Source of the DNA: Bradyrhizobium quebecense
GTDB lineage: Bacteria; Pseudomonadota; Alphaproteobacteria; Rhizobiales; Xanthobacteraceae
Direction: 5' to 3'
Assembly (NCBI RefSeq): GCF_013373795.3
Contig: NZ_CP088022.1
Location: 3,162,001-3,226,000 of the forward strand
DNA: 64,000 bases
Every line of letters begins with the position of its first letter. The stretch's first letter is position 1. Below are positions 37,784-45,707 of the stretch, piece by piece. The translations under genes were made by a program, and so were the position numbers. The notes below the pieces were generated by a model that saw only the letters and a program-made list of their open reading frames with translations, did no database searches and had not been told where the DNA came from.

Positions 37784-37820
37784 TGACGGACCGTCATATT
37801 CCTAAATAGACTCTAAATAG
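37784..37820. promoter_or_regulatory. Palindrome and direct repeats upstream of ribbon-helix-helix-like gene
   Basis: TGACGG-A-CCGTCA (37784-37796) is a perfect 13-bp palindrome that covers a -35-like TTGACG. Two exact CTAAATAG copies follow at 37802-37809 and 37813-37820, 11 bp apart (one helical turn). Ribbon-helix-helix proteins commonly bind such spaced direct repeats, so autoregulation of the next gene is plausible. The rest of the 173-bp gap shows nothing else. Confidence 0.45.
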
Positions 37821-37860
37821 CTACTTTTTAGTACAGGCGTTCAGGGTTAAGCGTTTTCTC

Positions 37861-38061
37861 ATGGCTACAGAAAAGGCCGAAACCGACCGCGTCCCGGTCA
37901 CGTTGGCACTCTCGACCATTGGTTACCTCGAGAAGCTGGTGAGACAGGGCACCCACGGCACGAGCGTCCCGGGCGTCGCACGGACATTGATCGAGGAAGG
38001 CATTCGGCTCGCCATCAAGGACGGGTTGCTTGCAATCCGCGACAATGGACGCACGCCCTGA
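37861..38061 (+). CDS. Small ribbon-helix-helix-like protein
   Basis: 66 residues. A short strand-like segment (RVPVTLALSTIGYLEKLVRQG) is followed by two helices (SVPGVARTLIEEGIRLAIKDGLL), the pattern of a ribbon-helix-helix DNA-binding protein of the antitoxin/CopG type. No toxin gene lies next to it. The A/T-rich promoter region carries direct repeats that could be its operator. It is 48 bp upstream of the GcrA-like gene on the same strand. Family assignment is by pattern only. Confidence 0.65.
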   Translation: MATEKAETDRVPVTLALSTIGYLEKLVRQGTHGTSVPGVARTLIEEGIRLAIKDGLLAIRDNGRTP

Positions 38062-38109
38062 CGACGTGTGCGTCGGCGCGGCGGTTCAACAGAACGTGGA
38101 ACCGTCAAA

Positions 38110-38577
38110 ATGATTACCATCGAGCCGACCTGGACGCCCGAGCGCGTCGACCAACTCAAGATCTACTTTGAAGCCGGCCTCTCCTGCCGCGACATCGCCG
38201 TGAATATCGGCGTCAGCCGCAATGCGGTGATCGGCAAGCTGTCGCGGCTGAACCTCACGCGCACGACGCCGGACGAACGCCGGGCAAGGCGGAAGAAATC
38301 CAACGCCCATGCCGCGCAACGGGCGACCGCGAAGCAGCAGCTCCGGTTGCTGCAGGCGGTCTACGAACAAGAGCCCGACGATGCGCCGATCGTCAGCGCC
38401 AACAACTGCTCGCTGTTCGAGCTGAGCGAGCAACGTTGCCGCTGGCCGATCAGCACGCCGGGCGCCGATGATTTCTGCTTTTGCGGCAACACGCCGCTCG
38501 GCGGCATGCCCTATTGCTCCGGGCATTACCGCCTCGCCTATCAGGCGGGATCGCGACAGCGCGCGATGCGCGGGTAG
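38110..38577 (+). CDS. GcrA family cell-cycle regulator
   Basis: 155 residues from the ATG at 38110. The N-terminal homeodomain-like segment WTPERVDQLKIYFEAGLSCRDIAVNIGVSRNAVIGKLSRLNL and the C-terminal cysteine/histidine block (NNCSLFELSEQRCRWPI ... FCGNTPLGGMPYCSGHYRLAY) are the two GcrA hallmarks. GcrA binds sigma-70 domain 2 and methylated GANTC promoters to drive S-phase genes in alphaproteobacteria. This may be a paralogue rather than the main GcrA. The linker here is basic (RRARRKKSN). Confidence 0.9.
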   Translation: MITIEPTWTPERVDQLKIYFEAGLSCRDIAVNIGVSRNAVIGKLSRLNLTRTTPDERRARRKKSNAHAAQRATAKQQLRLLQAVYEQEPDDAPIVSANNCSLFELSEQRCRWPISTPGADDFCFCGNTPLGGMPYCSGHYRLAYQAGSRQRAMRG

Positions 38578-38614
38578 TTTCGACTGCGTCGCAGAGCGTA
38601 GATCCGTGCAGTTC

Positions 38615-38698
38615 CGTCATTGCGAGGAGCGACAGCGACGAAGCAATCCATCGTTCCGTTATCCGAGCATGGATTGCTTCGCTTCGCTCGCAATGACG
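38615..38698. repeat. Inverted intergenic repeat, family A (copy 2)
   Basis: 84 bp bounded by CGTCATTGCGAG and CTCGCAATGACG, with inner arms GAAGCAATCCAT and ATGGATTGCTTC. It starts 37 bp after the GcrA stop and ends 20 bp before the stop of the convergent SDR gene. Confidence 0.87.
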
Positions 38699-38717
38699 AG
38701 GTCAGTTGCACGCGAAG

Positions 38718-39680
38718 TCACCCGACCTTCCAGCCGGTCGCCGCCACGATGCCCTGGTAGAACTCCGGCGTGTAGGCCTGCTCCGGGGTCTTGCGCACAC
38801 GCTCGTCGAGCAGATGCGCGTCGTCGCCGACCAGGATACGCCAGCGATCGGCCTTCACGCCGTCGAGGATGATCTTGGCGGCGGCAGCCGCCGAGGTCGG
38901 TGCCTCGTCATGGAAGATGCGAGCGCGGTCGAGCGCGAGCTGCTGGATGTCGGCATCCGACATCTTGGCGACGTCGATGCCCTGCCCTTGCAGACGCTGG
39001 CGGGCCTGCCTGAGCTCGTCGGGATTGAGCTGGTCGGCGCCGTTCTGCACCTTGCGCGAGTTCGACACGATCGAGGTGCCGATGTGACCTGGCATCACGA
39101 CCGAGCATTTGACATGCGGCGCGTTGAGGCGGAGATCGTTGATCATCGCCTCGGTGAATCCCTTCACCGCGAACTTCGCCGCGCTGTAGGCGGTGTGCGA
39201 CACGCCCATGCCGACCGACGCCCAGAAGCCGTTGACGCTCGAGGTGTTGACGATGTGCGCCTCGTCGGCCTTCACAAGCAGCGGCAGGAAGGTGCGGACG
39301 CCGAGATAGACGCCGCCCCAGCAGATGTTGAAGGTGCGCTCCCACTGCTCGCGCGTGTTGGTGAACAGGCTGCCGCCACCGCCGATGCCGGCGTTGTTGA
39401 ACAGCAAATGGATCTTGTCGGTCGCCTGCTGCTCGATCAGCTCATCGCGAAAACGCTTGTAGTGATCCTCGATCGAGACGTCGGCAACGTGGGTGGTGAT
39501 GCGCAGGCCCTGCGGCAGCTTCTCGACCTCGCAGAGCCGCTTGGTCTCGGCCATCGCCTCGGCCGAGACGTCGCACATCGCGACATTGCATCCTTCAGCA
39601 ACGAGCTGCCGCGCCAGCTCGCGCCCCATGCCCGTGCCGCCACCGGTGATGACGGCAATCTTTCCGGCGAAATCCTTCAT
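38718..39680 (-). CDS. Short-chain dehydrogenase/reductase (SDR)
   Basis: 320 residues from the ATG at 39680; a longer reading to 39773 is rejected. Classical SDR motifs: TGGGTGMGRELARQL for cofactor, NNAGIG, the catalytic Ser in NTSSVNGF, and the Tyr-x-x-x-Lys in YSAAKFAVKGF. Asp at the end of the second strand (CDVSAE) points to NAD(H) preference. The C-terminal part is longer than in minimal SDRs, as in a family often found near steroid or lipid catabolism. The 236-bp upstream gap shows no clear signal. Confidence 0.9.
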   Translation of the reverse strand: MKDFAGKIAVITGGGTGMGRELARQLVAEGCNVAMCDVSAEAMAETKRLCEVEKLPQGLRITTHVADVSIEDHYKRFRDELIEQQATDKIHLLFNNAGIGGGGSLFTNTREQWERTFNICWGGVYLGVRTFLPLLVKADEAHIVNTSSVNGFWASVGMGVSHTAYSAAKFAVKGFTEAMINDLRLNAPHVKCSVVMPGHIGTSIVSNSRKVQNGADQLNPDELRQARQRLQGQGIDVAKMSDADIQQLALDRARIFHDEAPTSAAAAAKIILDGVKADRWRILVGDDAHLLDERVRKTPEQAYTPEFYQGIVAATGWKVG

Positions 39681-39916
39681 GTGAGATCCGTTCCTTCCTT
39701 GATTCTTCTTGCCTGCTTGTTCTTGGTTTCGGCTGGAGCGCGGATCGCAATCCCAGCCGCTCGGCTGCGGCACTCTACATCACTGAATTATCGCGCAGCA
39801 ACGGCGCCCGCCCTTCACGCGCAAGTGTGCCGCCAGCAGCAGATCAAGGCAGCCGGCGCTGTAACGATCATTCCGCGCAGCGAACAATCCGATATCGACA
39901 AGCGGAGACAACGATC

Positions 39917-40048
39917 GTGCAGATCCTGAATGGATTGGTCGCAACGACGCTGATGGTGATCGCGGCCGGCATTGCCACTGCAGCCGCTGCCGCCGAGGTC
40001 ACACCGCCGAAGCCGCGCGACGGCGTCTGCGCCGACGGCTCACGCTGA
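39917..40048 (+). CDS. Very small secreted peptide (possible)
   Basis: 43 residues from a GTG at 39917 with GGAGA nine bases upstream. A convincing Sec signal peptide (MQILNGLVATTLMVIAAGIA, then TAAAAAE) is followed by only about 17 mature residues (VTPPKPRDGVCADGSR) with one cysteine. The upstream in-frame extension is not credible. It could be a genuine small exported peptide or the remnant of a longer gene. Confidence 0.4.
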   Translation: MQILNGLVATTLMVIAAGIATAAAAAEVTPPKPRDGVCADGSR

Positions 40049-40195
40049 TCAGATCAGACGAGCGCAGAAGCGGCGTGGCGTAATACATCGTCATTGCATG
40101 CGCGCTCTCAGATGCCGAGATGATGTCGCTCGATCCCGAACGCTTGTCCGAGTCCTCCCCGTGAACGCCAGGTCGGAGCGCGGGACCGCTCCGCG

Positions 40196-40444
40196 CTATT
40201 CGGCCGTCTCGATCCGCACGGGCGCGCGCCGCCGCAGAGCGCCGCTGGCAACGCTCAAGACAAGCTTGAGCAGGCCGCGCCACGAGAAGTCGATGACCAC
40301 CTCATGGTGCCGCAACCCCTTGCCGCCCTTCACCAGCCCGAGATCCCGGATCAAGCAGTAATGGCCGCTGCTCATCCGAGCCAGGCGGCTGTTCTTGAAG
40401 CGTCCCATGAATGACGAGAATGCACTGCGGATCGATTCCGTCAA
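40196..40444 (-). CDS. Small basic hypothetical protein
   Basis: 82 residues from a TTG at 40444, or 70 from an ATG at 40408. Third codon positions are strongly G/C, as in real genes here. The protein is basic (SSFMGRFKNSRLARMSSGHY ... RRRAPVRIETAE) with one hydrophobic segment (SWRGLLKLVLSVASG). No family recognised. It lies within a 755-bp stretch (40049-40804) whose only other features are the small RNA candidate and the porin terminator. Confidence 0.42.
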   Translation of the reverse strand: MTESIRSAFSSFMGRFKNSRLARMSSGHYCLIRDLGLVKGGKGLRHHEVVIDFSWRGLLKLVLSVASGALRRRAPVRIETAE

Positions 40445-40540
40445 ATCTTGACGACATCGAATCGATGAGACGGTGCGGGCCCTGCTGCGAGCAGCTGTTT
40501 GCGACGGCCGCGCGCGTCACGATCGTCCGCGCCTCGAATC

Positions 40541-40571
40541 AAAAACCTCCGGCAGGGCATTGCCGGAGGTT
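40541..40571 (-). terminator. Strong intrinsic terminator, orphan (ends the small RNA candidate)
   Basis: On the minus strand an 11-bp stem (AACCTCCGGCA / TGCCGGAGGTT, 6-nt loop) is followed by TTTTT. The porin gene upstream already has its own terminator at 40746-40775, so this second one needs its own transcript. Confidence 0.8.
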
Positions 40572-40617
40572 TGGGAGGCTTAGCATGAGCTAAGAGCCAT
40601 CATTCAATGTGTTGGCC
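40541..40617 (-). ncRNA. Candidate trans-acting small RNA with CCUCCC segment
   Basis: The predicted transcript of about 77 nt starts near 40617, shortly after a -35/-10 pair. It contains a small hairpin CTTAGC-TCAT-GCTAAG (40594-40579), an unpaired CCTCCCA (40578-40572), and then the intrinsic terminator. The hairpin / pyrimidine-rich seed / terminator arrangement resembles alphaproteobacterial sRNAs whose CCUCC-type loops pair with Shine-Dalgarno sites. There is no open reading frame of note. The start site is inferred from promoter spacing only. Confidence 0.5.
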
Positions 40618-40623
40618 GCCACG

Positions 40624-40652
40624 TATATAGTTTAGTAGATCAGGTAAGTAAA
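40624..40652 (-). promoter_or_regulatory. Predicted promoter of the small RNA candidate
   Basis: Minus strand TTTACT (40652-40647) and TATATA (40629-40624) with a 17-bp spacer, in an A/T-rich island of a GC-rich genome. Confidence 0.45.
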
Positions 40653-40745
40653 TAAATTTGCCGCGAATGAATCGCATGGCACGTCTTCGTTGTTCGCCTG
40701 GACCGAAATGACGCAGCCAATCTTCCGCTACCTATTCCAGTCGAA

Positions 40746-40775
40746 GAAAAACCCCGGCAGTTGCCTGCCGGGGTT
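40746..40775 (-). terminator. Intrinsic terminator of the porin gene
   Basis: An 11-bp stem (AACCCCGGCAG / CTGCCGGGGTT) with a 4-nt loop and a T-run on the minus strand, 30 bp after the porin stop. Confidence 0.85.
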
Positions 40776-40804
40776 CTGTAGGACGGTGATCAGATCAATC
40801 GGTA

Positions 40805-42340
40805 TTACCAGTTGCGCTGAGCACGGAAGAGCATCTGGACAGTGTCCTGATCCTTCAGCTCGTAGGTCGCGGTCGGCTTGCCGATACCAGCCGACGAAGT
40901 GGTGATCGTGCCGGCATACTTCTGATCGAGATGGACGTAGGTCACGTCGGCCGAGAAGGTCAGGTTCTTGACCGGGGTCCAACGGGTGATCACGCCGATC
41001 TGCGAGATATTGTAGTCGGGGTTGCAGCTGGTCACGCCAGCGCCGCCACCGAAGGCGGTGCGGAACGTGCCACCGACGCCGCCAACGCCGCAGATGAGCG
41101 ACTTGGCCGTGTCGTTGTACATGACCGCAGCGAAGGCACCGTACAAGCTGGTGTTCCAGTAGGGATCCCAGTTGTGGGTGTACGCACCACGGAAGCCCCA
41201 GGTCTTGATCGACTGCTGCTGACCGTTCAGACCGAACACCGTGTCGGGTGCCGTGCCGAAGCCAACGCTTTGATAGACGCCGGGCAGGTTCGAACCGCCG
41301 TAGATGGCGACCGAGCTGAACTGGCTGGCCAGTTCCTGGATGTTGTAACGGGTCGCACCGTCGGTGTAGACGCCCTGGACGTTAATGGTATCGCCAGGTC
41401 CGGTCGGGATGTTCTTGATCGACAGCGCCAGTGCACCAGCCCAACCCCACTTGTCGTCGGGATGACCGGTCAGCTCCGTACCGCCGTAGTAGGCAGCATG
41501 GTTGTCATGCGCGGCGACCGACGCCTGGAAGATACCCCAAGCCTGGTCGACCTTGAGTGCGGCGACGAAGTCCGGCGCGATCGTGCCGGCATAGTCGCTC
41601 GAACCGTAAGCGCCACCGACCGAGAGGTTGTTCACGCCAGCCTGCATGTACGCAACCTGGTCCTGTGCCGACAGGGCCAGCGACACGCCGTTGCCGAACT
41701 GCGCGGTGTAGGTGAACTGGTTGATGCCGTTGGTGGTGCTCACGCCACCGACGAGACCGTCGTAGTTGTTGCCCGGATAACCGTTCCAGGGAGCAGCGAA
41801 CTGCGAGACCGCCTTACCCATGGTGAAGCCGGCAAACTGGATGAAGGCGTAGTAGACGCCGACCGTACCGGCAGCAACGCCGCCAGAGCCAGCGTTGTTC
41901 GGCGCCGCAGCAGTGCCGATCGCCGAATAGACCGACGAGCCGTTGCCCTGACCGGTGTAGGTGTCCGAGGTCCAGGTGAACACCGCATCGAAATAGGTGC
42001 GGACCACGCCGTACTCGGTCGCGGTGCGCGTATCGATGTTGAAGTCTTCACGCGAACGCCAGGTGTAGCCGTTGGTGAAACGGTTGTTGGCACCGCTCGC
42101 GCCGTTGACGTTCGGGCCGTAGACGCTGTTGCCGTTCACAACGACGTCGGCACGAACGAAGCCGCCCAGCTTGATGCAGGTGTCGGTGCCGGGAATGTAG
42201 TAGAAGCCCGGACCATAGAGCGAGCAAACCTTCACGTATTCGACCGCTTTGGCCTTAACGGGAAGATCGGCTGCCTGTGCCCCGCCGACCGCGACCAGCG
42301 CGGCGGCCGAGCCCAGAATAAGGCTCTTCGCCAATTTCAT
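40805..42340 (-). CDS. Major outer-membrane porin (alphaproteobacterial Omp2b-like)
   Basis: 511 residues with a strong AGGAGG-type ribosome-binding site (GGAGGTTTAAT before ATG). The signal peptide is MKLAKSLILGSAAALVAVGG, with cleavage after AQA-ADL. The mature start ADLPVKAKAVEYVKVCSLYGPGFYYIPGTDTCIKLGG is diagnostic for the porin_2 family, including the pair of cysteines. Alternating beta-strands run to a C-terminal aromatic (RAQRNW), which the Bam complex needs. Its codon use is less GC-biased and more optimised than its neighbours, as expected for a highly expressed gene. It forms a general diffusion trimer pore. Confidence 0.96.
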   Translation of the reverse strand: MKLAKSLILGSAAALVAVGGAQAADLPVKAKAVEYVKVCSLYGPGFYYIPGTDTCIKLGGFVRADVVVNGNSVYGPNVNGASGANNRFTNGYTWRSREDFNIDTRTATEYGVVRTYFDAVFTWTSDTYTGQGNGSSVYSAIGTAAAPNNAGSGGVAAGTVGVYYAFIQFAGFTMGKAVSQFAAPWNGYPGNNYDGLVGGVSTTNGINQFTYTAQFGNGVSLALSAQDQVAYMQAGVNNLSVGGAYGSSDYAGTIAPDFVAALKVDQAWGIFQASVAAHDNHAAYYGGTELTGHPDDKWGWAGALALSIKNIPTGPGDTINVQGVYTDGATRYNIQELASQFSSVAIYGGSNLPGVYQSVGFGTAPDTVFGLNGQQQSIKTWGFRGAYTHNWDPYWNTSLYGAFAAVMYNDTAKSLICGVGGVGGTFRTAFGGGAGVTSCNPDYNISQIGVITRWTPVKNLTFSADVTYVHLDQKYAGTITTSSAGIGKPTATYELKDQDTVQMLFRAQRNW

Positions 42341-42718
42341 ATTAAACCTCCAAGTTGCTCATATGCGTAGAGTCCGGGTCGCGAGCGCCCCGTGATCCTC
42401 CCGCATTGTCCAAGACCGTTTTCCCCAAACCTCGCACCCTCAGATCAATCTGTGGTGTGCGACGGACTTGAACGATCACCGCAACGGGACGATCGAGATT
42501 CCCCTACCGCCGGGTTCAATATGCATGGGCGAGTTGCCCAATCAAAATAGTTTATAAAGTCAGGAATGCGAATGCGGCCACACTGTGTCTCGTCGGCAAC
42601 GCTCGACTTAAGAGCCCCTTACGTGCTTGGGCAAATTTGTCGCACCCCAAATAGCCGAACCGTCACATACGCATCATAATTGCTTTACGTTCACTTGCCT
42701 TCCTGAGCGACTTACTAG

Positions 42719-42742
42719 AAAAAATGTCCCGCCGACGCGGGA
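42719..42742 (-). terminator. Terminator-like hairpin in the porin/marR divergent region
   Basis: Minus strand: TCCCGC-GTCG-GCGGGA, then a short CA and T6. It lies in the 455-bp gap 42341-42795, between two divergently transcribed genes, so it terminates no annotated gene. Apart from this and A/T-rich patches around 42541-42560 that may hold the porin promoter, nothing else is seen in the gap. Confidence 0.45.
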
Positions 42743-42795
42743 ATTAAGAAATAAATCAGCACAAAGCTGAGTCGGCACCTAGGGAAGGGGAAGCT

Positions 42796-43308
42796 GTGTC
42801 AGTGATCAGGAAAGACCAGGCGCGCCTGCGCGCCATCGAGAATCTCGACATCATCAAACGCTTTACGCTCGAGATCTCGTCCATCAACTCGCATCTCGAA
42901 CGGGTTCGCCAGCTCTGGGGCAAGGCGCTTGGCGTCAGCGGTCCGCAATGGATGATCCTGATCGCGATCTCGGACCTCGACAAGGATGACGGCGTGCCGA
43001 TCAACGTGGTGTCGAAGCTGCTGCATGTCGATCCGTCGTTCGTGACCACGCAGTCCAAGCTGCTCGAGCAGAAGGAGCTGCTGCGGCGCGCGCCCTCCCC
43101 GGCCGATGCGCGCGTGGTCCGCCTGTCGCTGACCGACAAGACCCGAAAGCATCTGGCGGGTCTCTCCGGCCAGCACAAGGCATTCAAGAAGACCGTGTTC
43201 GAGGAATTCAGCGAGTCTGAACTCGCCGAGTTCACGGCCAAGCTTGCGATGCTCAACAACCGCCTGGAAAAGGCCTGCCTGATCGCCGCGATGGATTACG
43301 AGACCTGA
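42796..43308 (+). CDS. MarR family transcriptional regulator
   Basis: 170 residues, GTG start with a strong GGGAAGGGGAA site. The winged helix is at about 60-125 (PINVVSKLLHVDPSFVTTQSKLLEQKELLRRAPSPADARVVRLSLT). It differs from the MarR at 29890 and lacks a divergent enzyme gene; the neighbour on the other strand, 455 bp away, is the porin, which it could regulate. Ligand unknown. Confidence 0.9.
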   Translation: MSVIRKDQARLRAIENLDIIKRFTLEISSINSHLERVRQLWGKALGVSGPQWMILIAISDLDKDDGVPINVVSKLLHVDPSFVTTQSKLLEQKELLRRAPSPADARVVRLSLTDKTRKHLAGLSGQHKAFKKTVFEEFSESELAEFTAKLAMLNNRLEKACLIAAMDYET

Positions 43309-43371
43309 CGATGGTCGCATCGGGGCGTAAACAACGCCCGAATGCACTTAAACACCGCATGCTTTGAAAAA

Positions 43372-43449
43372 TGGTCGGAGCGAGAGGATTTGAACCTCCG
43401 ACCCCTAGTCTCCCAGACTAGTGCGCTAACCGGGCTGCGCCACGCTCCG
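43372..43449 (-). tRNA. tRNA-Pro (anticodon GGG)
   Basis: The cloverleaf folds completely. The acceptor stem is CGGAGCG/CGCTCCG with discriminator A and encoded CCA, the D-arm contains GCGCAGCCCGGTTAGCGC, the anticodon stem is CTAGT/ACTAG with loop CTGGGAG (anticodon GGG), and the T-arm GGAGG-TTCAAAT-CCTCT has one G-U pair. It reads CCC and CCU codons. Confidence 0.96.
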
Positions 43450-43547
43450 ATGCCGTTCCATTAGCTGCGATCCTGCGTTCGCGCAAGGCGGAGCAGGCCC
43501 TTTAAGCGCTGCAATCCGGGCCCGGTTCCCATGGCGGCTTCCCTGGC

Positions 43548-44141
43548 TCAGCCGTCCTTCATCGCCGCATCGATCAGCTGCCGGCAGGCGACCAGCTCCT
43601 GCAGCACGCGTTCGAGCCGCTCCCGATCGACTGGTGGAACGGTCGGGCGCACCAGCGGCGCAGCCGACGCCTTGCCCGGGTGGGCGTGCGCCTTGTAGGT
43701 CGACAGGATCGGATCCACGTCGGGATCGACGAATCGGTAGTCGATTCCCCCCTCGTCGCCGTCGCCCTCCTCGCCGTCGAAATCGAGGCCGTCATTGCTC
43801 TCGAGATCGTCGGGCTCGGCCATGCTGTTGCCAACCGCCTCCTCGACCGCGCCGAACGAGACGGCGGCGGTCTGGTCGGCGATGCCCTGCACCGACTTGA
43901 TGCCGTGCTCTTTCAGGATCCGCTGCACGCCGCGGATGGTGTAGCCCTCGCCGTAGAGCAGCCGGCGGATACCTTTGAGCAGGTCGACGTCGTCGGGGCG
44001 ATAATAGCGGCGTCCGCCACTGCGCTTCATCGGCTTGATCTGCGCGAAGCGCGTTTCCCAGAATCTCAGCACATGTTGGGGAATATCGAGCTCATCTGCG
44101 ACTTCGCTGATGGTACGGAACGCATCCGGCGCCTTGTCCAA
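43548..44141 (-). CDS. MerR family transcriptional regulator (ihfA-linked)
   Basis: 197 residues from a TTG with GAGGAG upstream. The MerR helix-turn-helix is [47 protein letters not shown]. The middle section is unusually acidic ([18 protein letters not shown]), and no metal-ligand cysteines of classical MerR are present. This protein follows ihfA in most alphaproteobacteria, and its function is unknown. The 122-bp gap from ihfA is nearly filled by repeat copy B3. Confidence 0.9.
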   Translation of the reverse strand: MDKAPDAFRTISEVADELDIPQHVLRFWETRFAQIKPMKRSGGRRYYRPDDVDLLKGIRRLLYGEGYTIRGVQRILKEHGIKSVQGIADQTAAVSFGAVEEAVGNSMAEPDDLESNDGLDFDGEEGDGDEGGIDYRFVDPDVDPILSTYKAHAHPGKASAAPLVRPTVPPVDRERLERVLQELVACRQLIDAAMKDG

Positions 44142-44168
44142 ATGCCCGCTCCTCTGGCTTCAATGCCT

Positions 44169-44266
44169 GGAGCCCTTTCCGTTCCGATCGAAACGGGCTC
44201 CGGATTCTGGTTTTGGCGCATCTTCTTCACGCGAACCGGGTATCCACTTCGCTTGAAAACGCGCTA
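44169..44266 (+). repeat. Compound palindromic repeat, family B (copy 3), touching the ihfA stop
   Basis: It carries GGAGCCC...GGGCTCC arms around GTTCCGATCGAAAC, then the conserved tail CACGCGAACCGGGTATCC and CGCTTGAAAACGCGCTA. Its right end coincides with the TAG stop of ihfA on the other strand, and the element fills most of the ihfA-merR gap. Confidence 0.83.
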
Positions 44267-44599
44267 GTCGGCCTTGTTGCCGTCGCCATTGGTGACGGCA
44301 TGGCCATTGATCCGCTGCTTCAGGATCGCCGACGGCTTGAACACCATCACCCGCCGCGGCGAGATCGGCACCTCGGTGCCGGTCTTTGGATTGCGCCCGA
44401 TACGCTGGCCCTTCTTGCGCACCATGAAGGAGCCGAATGAGGACAGCTTCACCGTCTCGCCCTTTTCCAGGCAATCGGTGATCTCCTTCAGCACCAACTC
44501 GACAAACGCCGACGATTCCGTGCGCGACAGACCTACCTTTTGGTAGACCGCCTCACACAAATCGACGCGCGTCACTGTTTTTCCGGTTCCCGTGGTCAT
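44264..44599 (-). CDS. ihfA: Integration host factor subunit alpha
   Basis: 111 residues from the ATG at 44599 ([20 protein letters not shown]); the longer reading is upstream noise. It has the HU/IHF fold with the signature [44 protein letters not shown], whose Pro intercalates in DNA. The C-terminal tail is slightly longer than in E. coli. It bends DNA as a heterodimer with IHF-beta. It is third in the plsX-fabH-ihfA-merR order. Confidence 0.96.
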   Translation of the reverse strand: MTTGTGKTVTRVDLCEAVYQKVGLSRTESSAFVELVLKEITDCLEKGETVKLSSFGSFMVRKKGQRIGRNPKTGTEVPISPRRVMVFKPSAILKQRINGHAVTNGDGNKAD

Positions 44600-44729
44600 C
44601 GCCTGCCCCGCACTCTCGGCGAACAATTTCTTGACTGAAATTAAAAGCTTAGCGCGCAATGGTCAACAGCGACCAGCATCCGGGCGCTGGAAAGATGCCG
44701 GCAACCTGCCGATACTCTTTGGCGATGCG

Positions 44730-45707
44730 CTACCAGCGCACGAGCGCCGAACCCCAGGTGAAACCGCCGCCCATCGCCTCGAACAGCACCAGATCGCCCT
44801 TCTTGACGCGTCCGTCCCTCACGGCAACCGATAGCGCGAGCGGGATCGAGGCCGCCGAGGTGTTGCCGTGCTTGTCGACTGTCAAGACCACCTTCTGCGG
44901 CGCAATATGCAGCTTGTGGGCCGAGGCATCGATGATTCGCTTGTTGGCCTGATGCGGAATGAACCAGGTGATGTCGTCGGCGGTGAAGCCAGTGGCGTTG
45001 AACGCATCGACGATCACATCGGTGATCATGCCGACGGCGTGCTTGAATACCTCGCGGCCCTCCATCCGGAGATGGCCGACCGTCTTGGTCGAGCCGGGAC
45101 CGCCATCGACGAACAGCTTCGACTTGTGGCGTCCGTCCGAGCGCAGATGCGTCGTCAGCACGCCTGGATCGTCGGTCGTGCCGGAATGATGCTGCGCTTC
45201 CAGCACCACCGCGCCGGCGCCATCGCCGAACAGCACGCAAGTACCGCGGTCGTTCCAGTCGAGGATGCGCGAGAAGGTTTCGGCGCCGATCACCAAGGCC
45301 CGCTTGTGGGCCCCGGCGCGCAGGAAATTGTCCGCGGTGGTCAGCGCAAAGACGAAGCCGGAGCACACCGCCTGCAGATCAAACGCGACGCCGTGGTTGA
45401 TGCCGAGCCCGTGCTGGACTGCGACCGCGGTCGCCGGAAACGTGTTGTCGGGGGTCGAGGTCGCCAGCACGATCAGGTCGATCGACTGGGGGTCGATCTT
45501 GGCATCGGCGAGCGCGGCGCGCGCGGCATTGATGGCGAGATGCGAGGTGAACTCGTCATCGGCGGCGATGTGCCGCTCGCTGATGCCGGTGCGCTGCACG
45601 ATCCAGTCATCGGACGTGTCGATTCGGCTCGCCAGTTCGGCATTAGTCAAAACCCGCTCCGGCAGATATGAGCCGCAGCCGAGCACTACCGAACGTATCG
45701 CAGTCAC
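44730..45707 (-). CDS. fabH: 3-oxoacyl-ACP synthase III (KAS III)
   Basis: 325 residues with a GTG start that overlaps the plsX stop by 4 bp (GTGA). The catalytic triad is visible: Cys115 in LQAVCSGF, His252 in FIPHQANKR and Asn282 in [14 protein letters not shown]. It condenses acetyl-CoA with malonyl-ACP to start fatty-acid synthesis. The plsX-fabH coupling is widely conserved and links phospholipid and fatty-acid initiation. Confidence 0.97.
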   Translation of the reverse strand: MTAIRSVVLGCGSYLPERVLTNAELASRIDTSDDWIVQRTGISERHIAADDEFTSHLAINAARAALADAKIDPQSIDLIVLATSTPDNTFPATAVAVQHGLGINHGVAFDLQAVCSGFVFALTTADNFLRAGAHKRALVIGAETFSRILDWNDRGTCVLFGDGAGAVVLEAQHHSGTTDDPGVLTTHLRSDGRHKSKLFVDGGPGSTKTVGHLRMEGREVFKHAVGMITDVIVDAFNATGFTADDITWFIPHQANKRIIDASAHKLHIAPQKVVLTVDKHGNTSAASIPLALSVAVRDGRVKKGDLVLFEAMGGGFTWGSALVRW

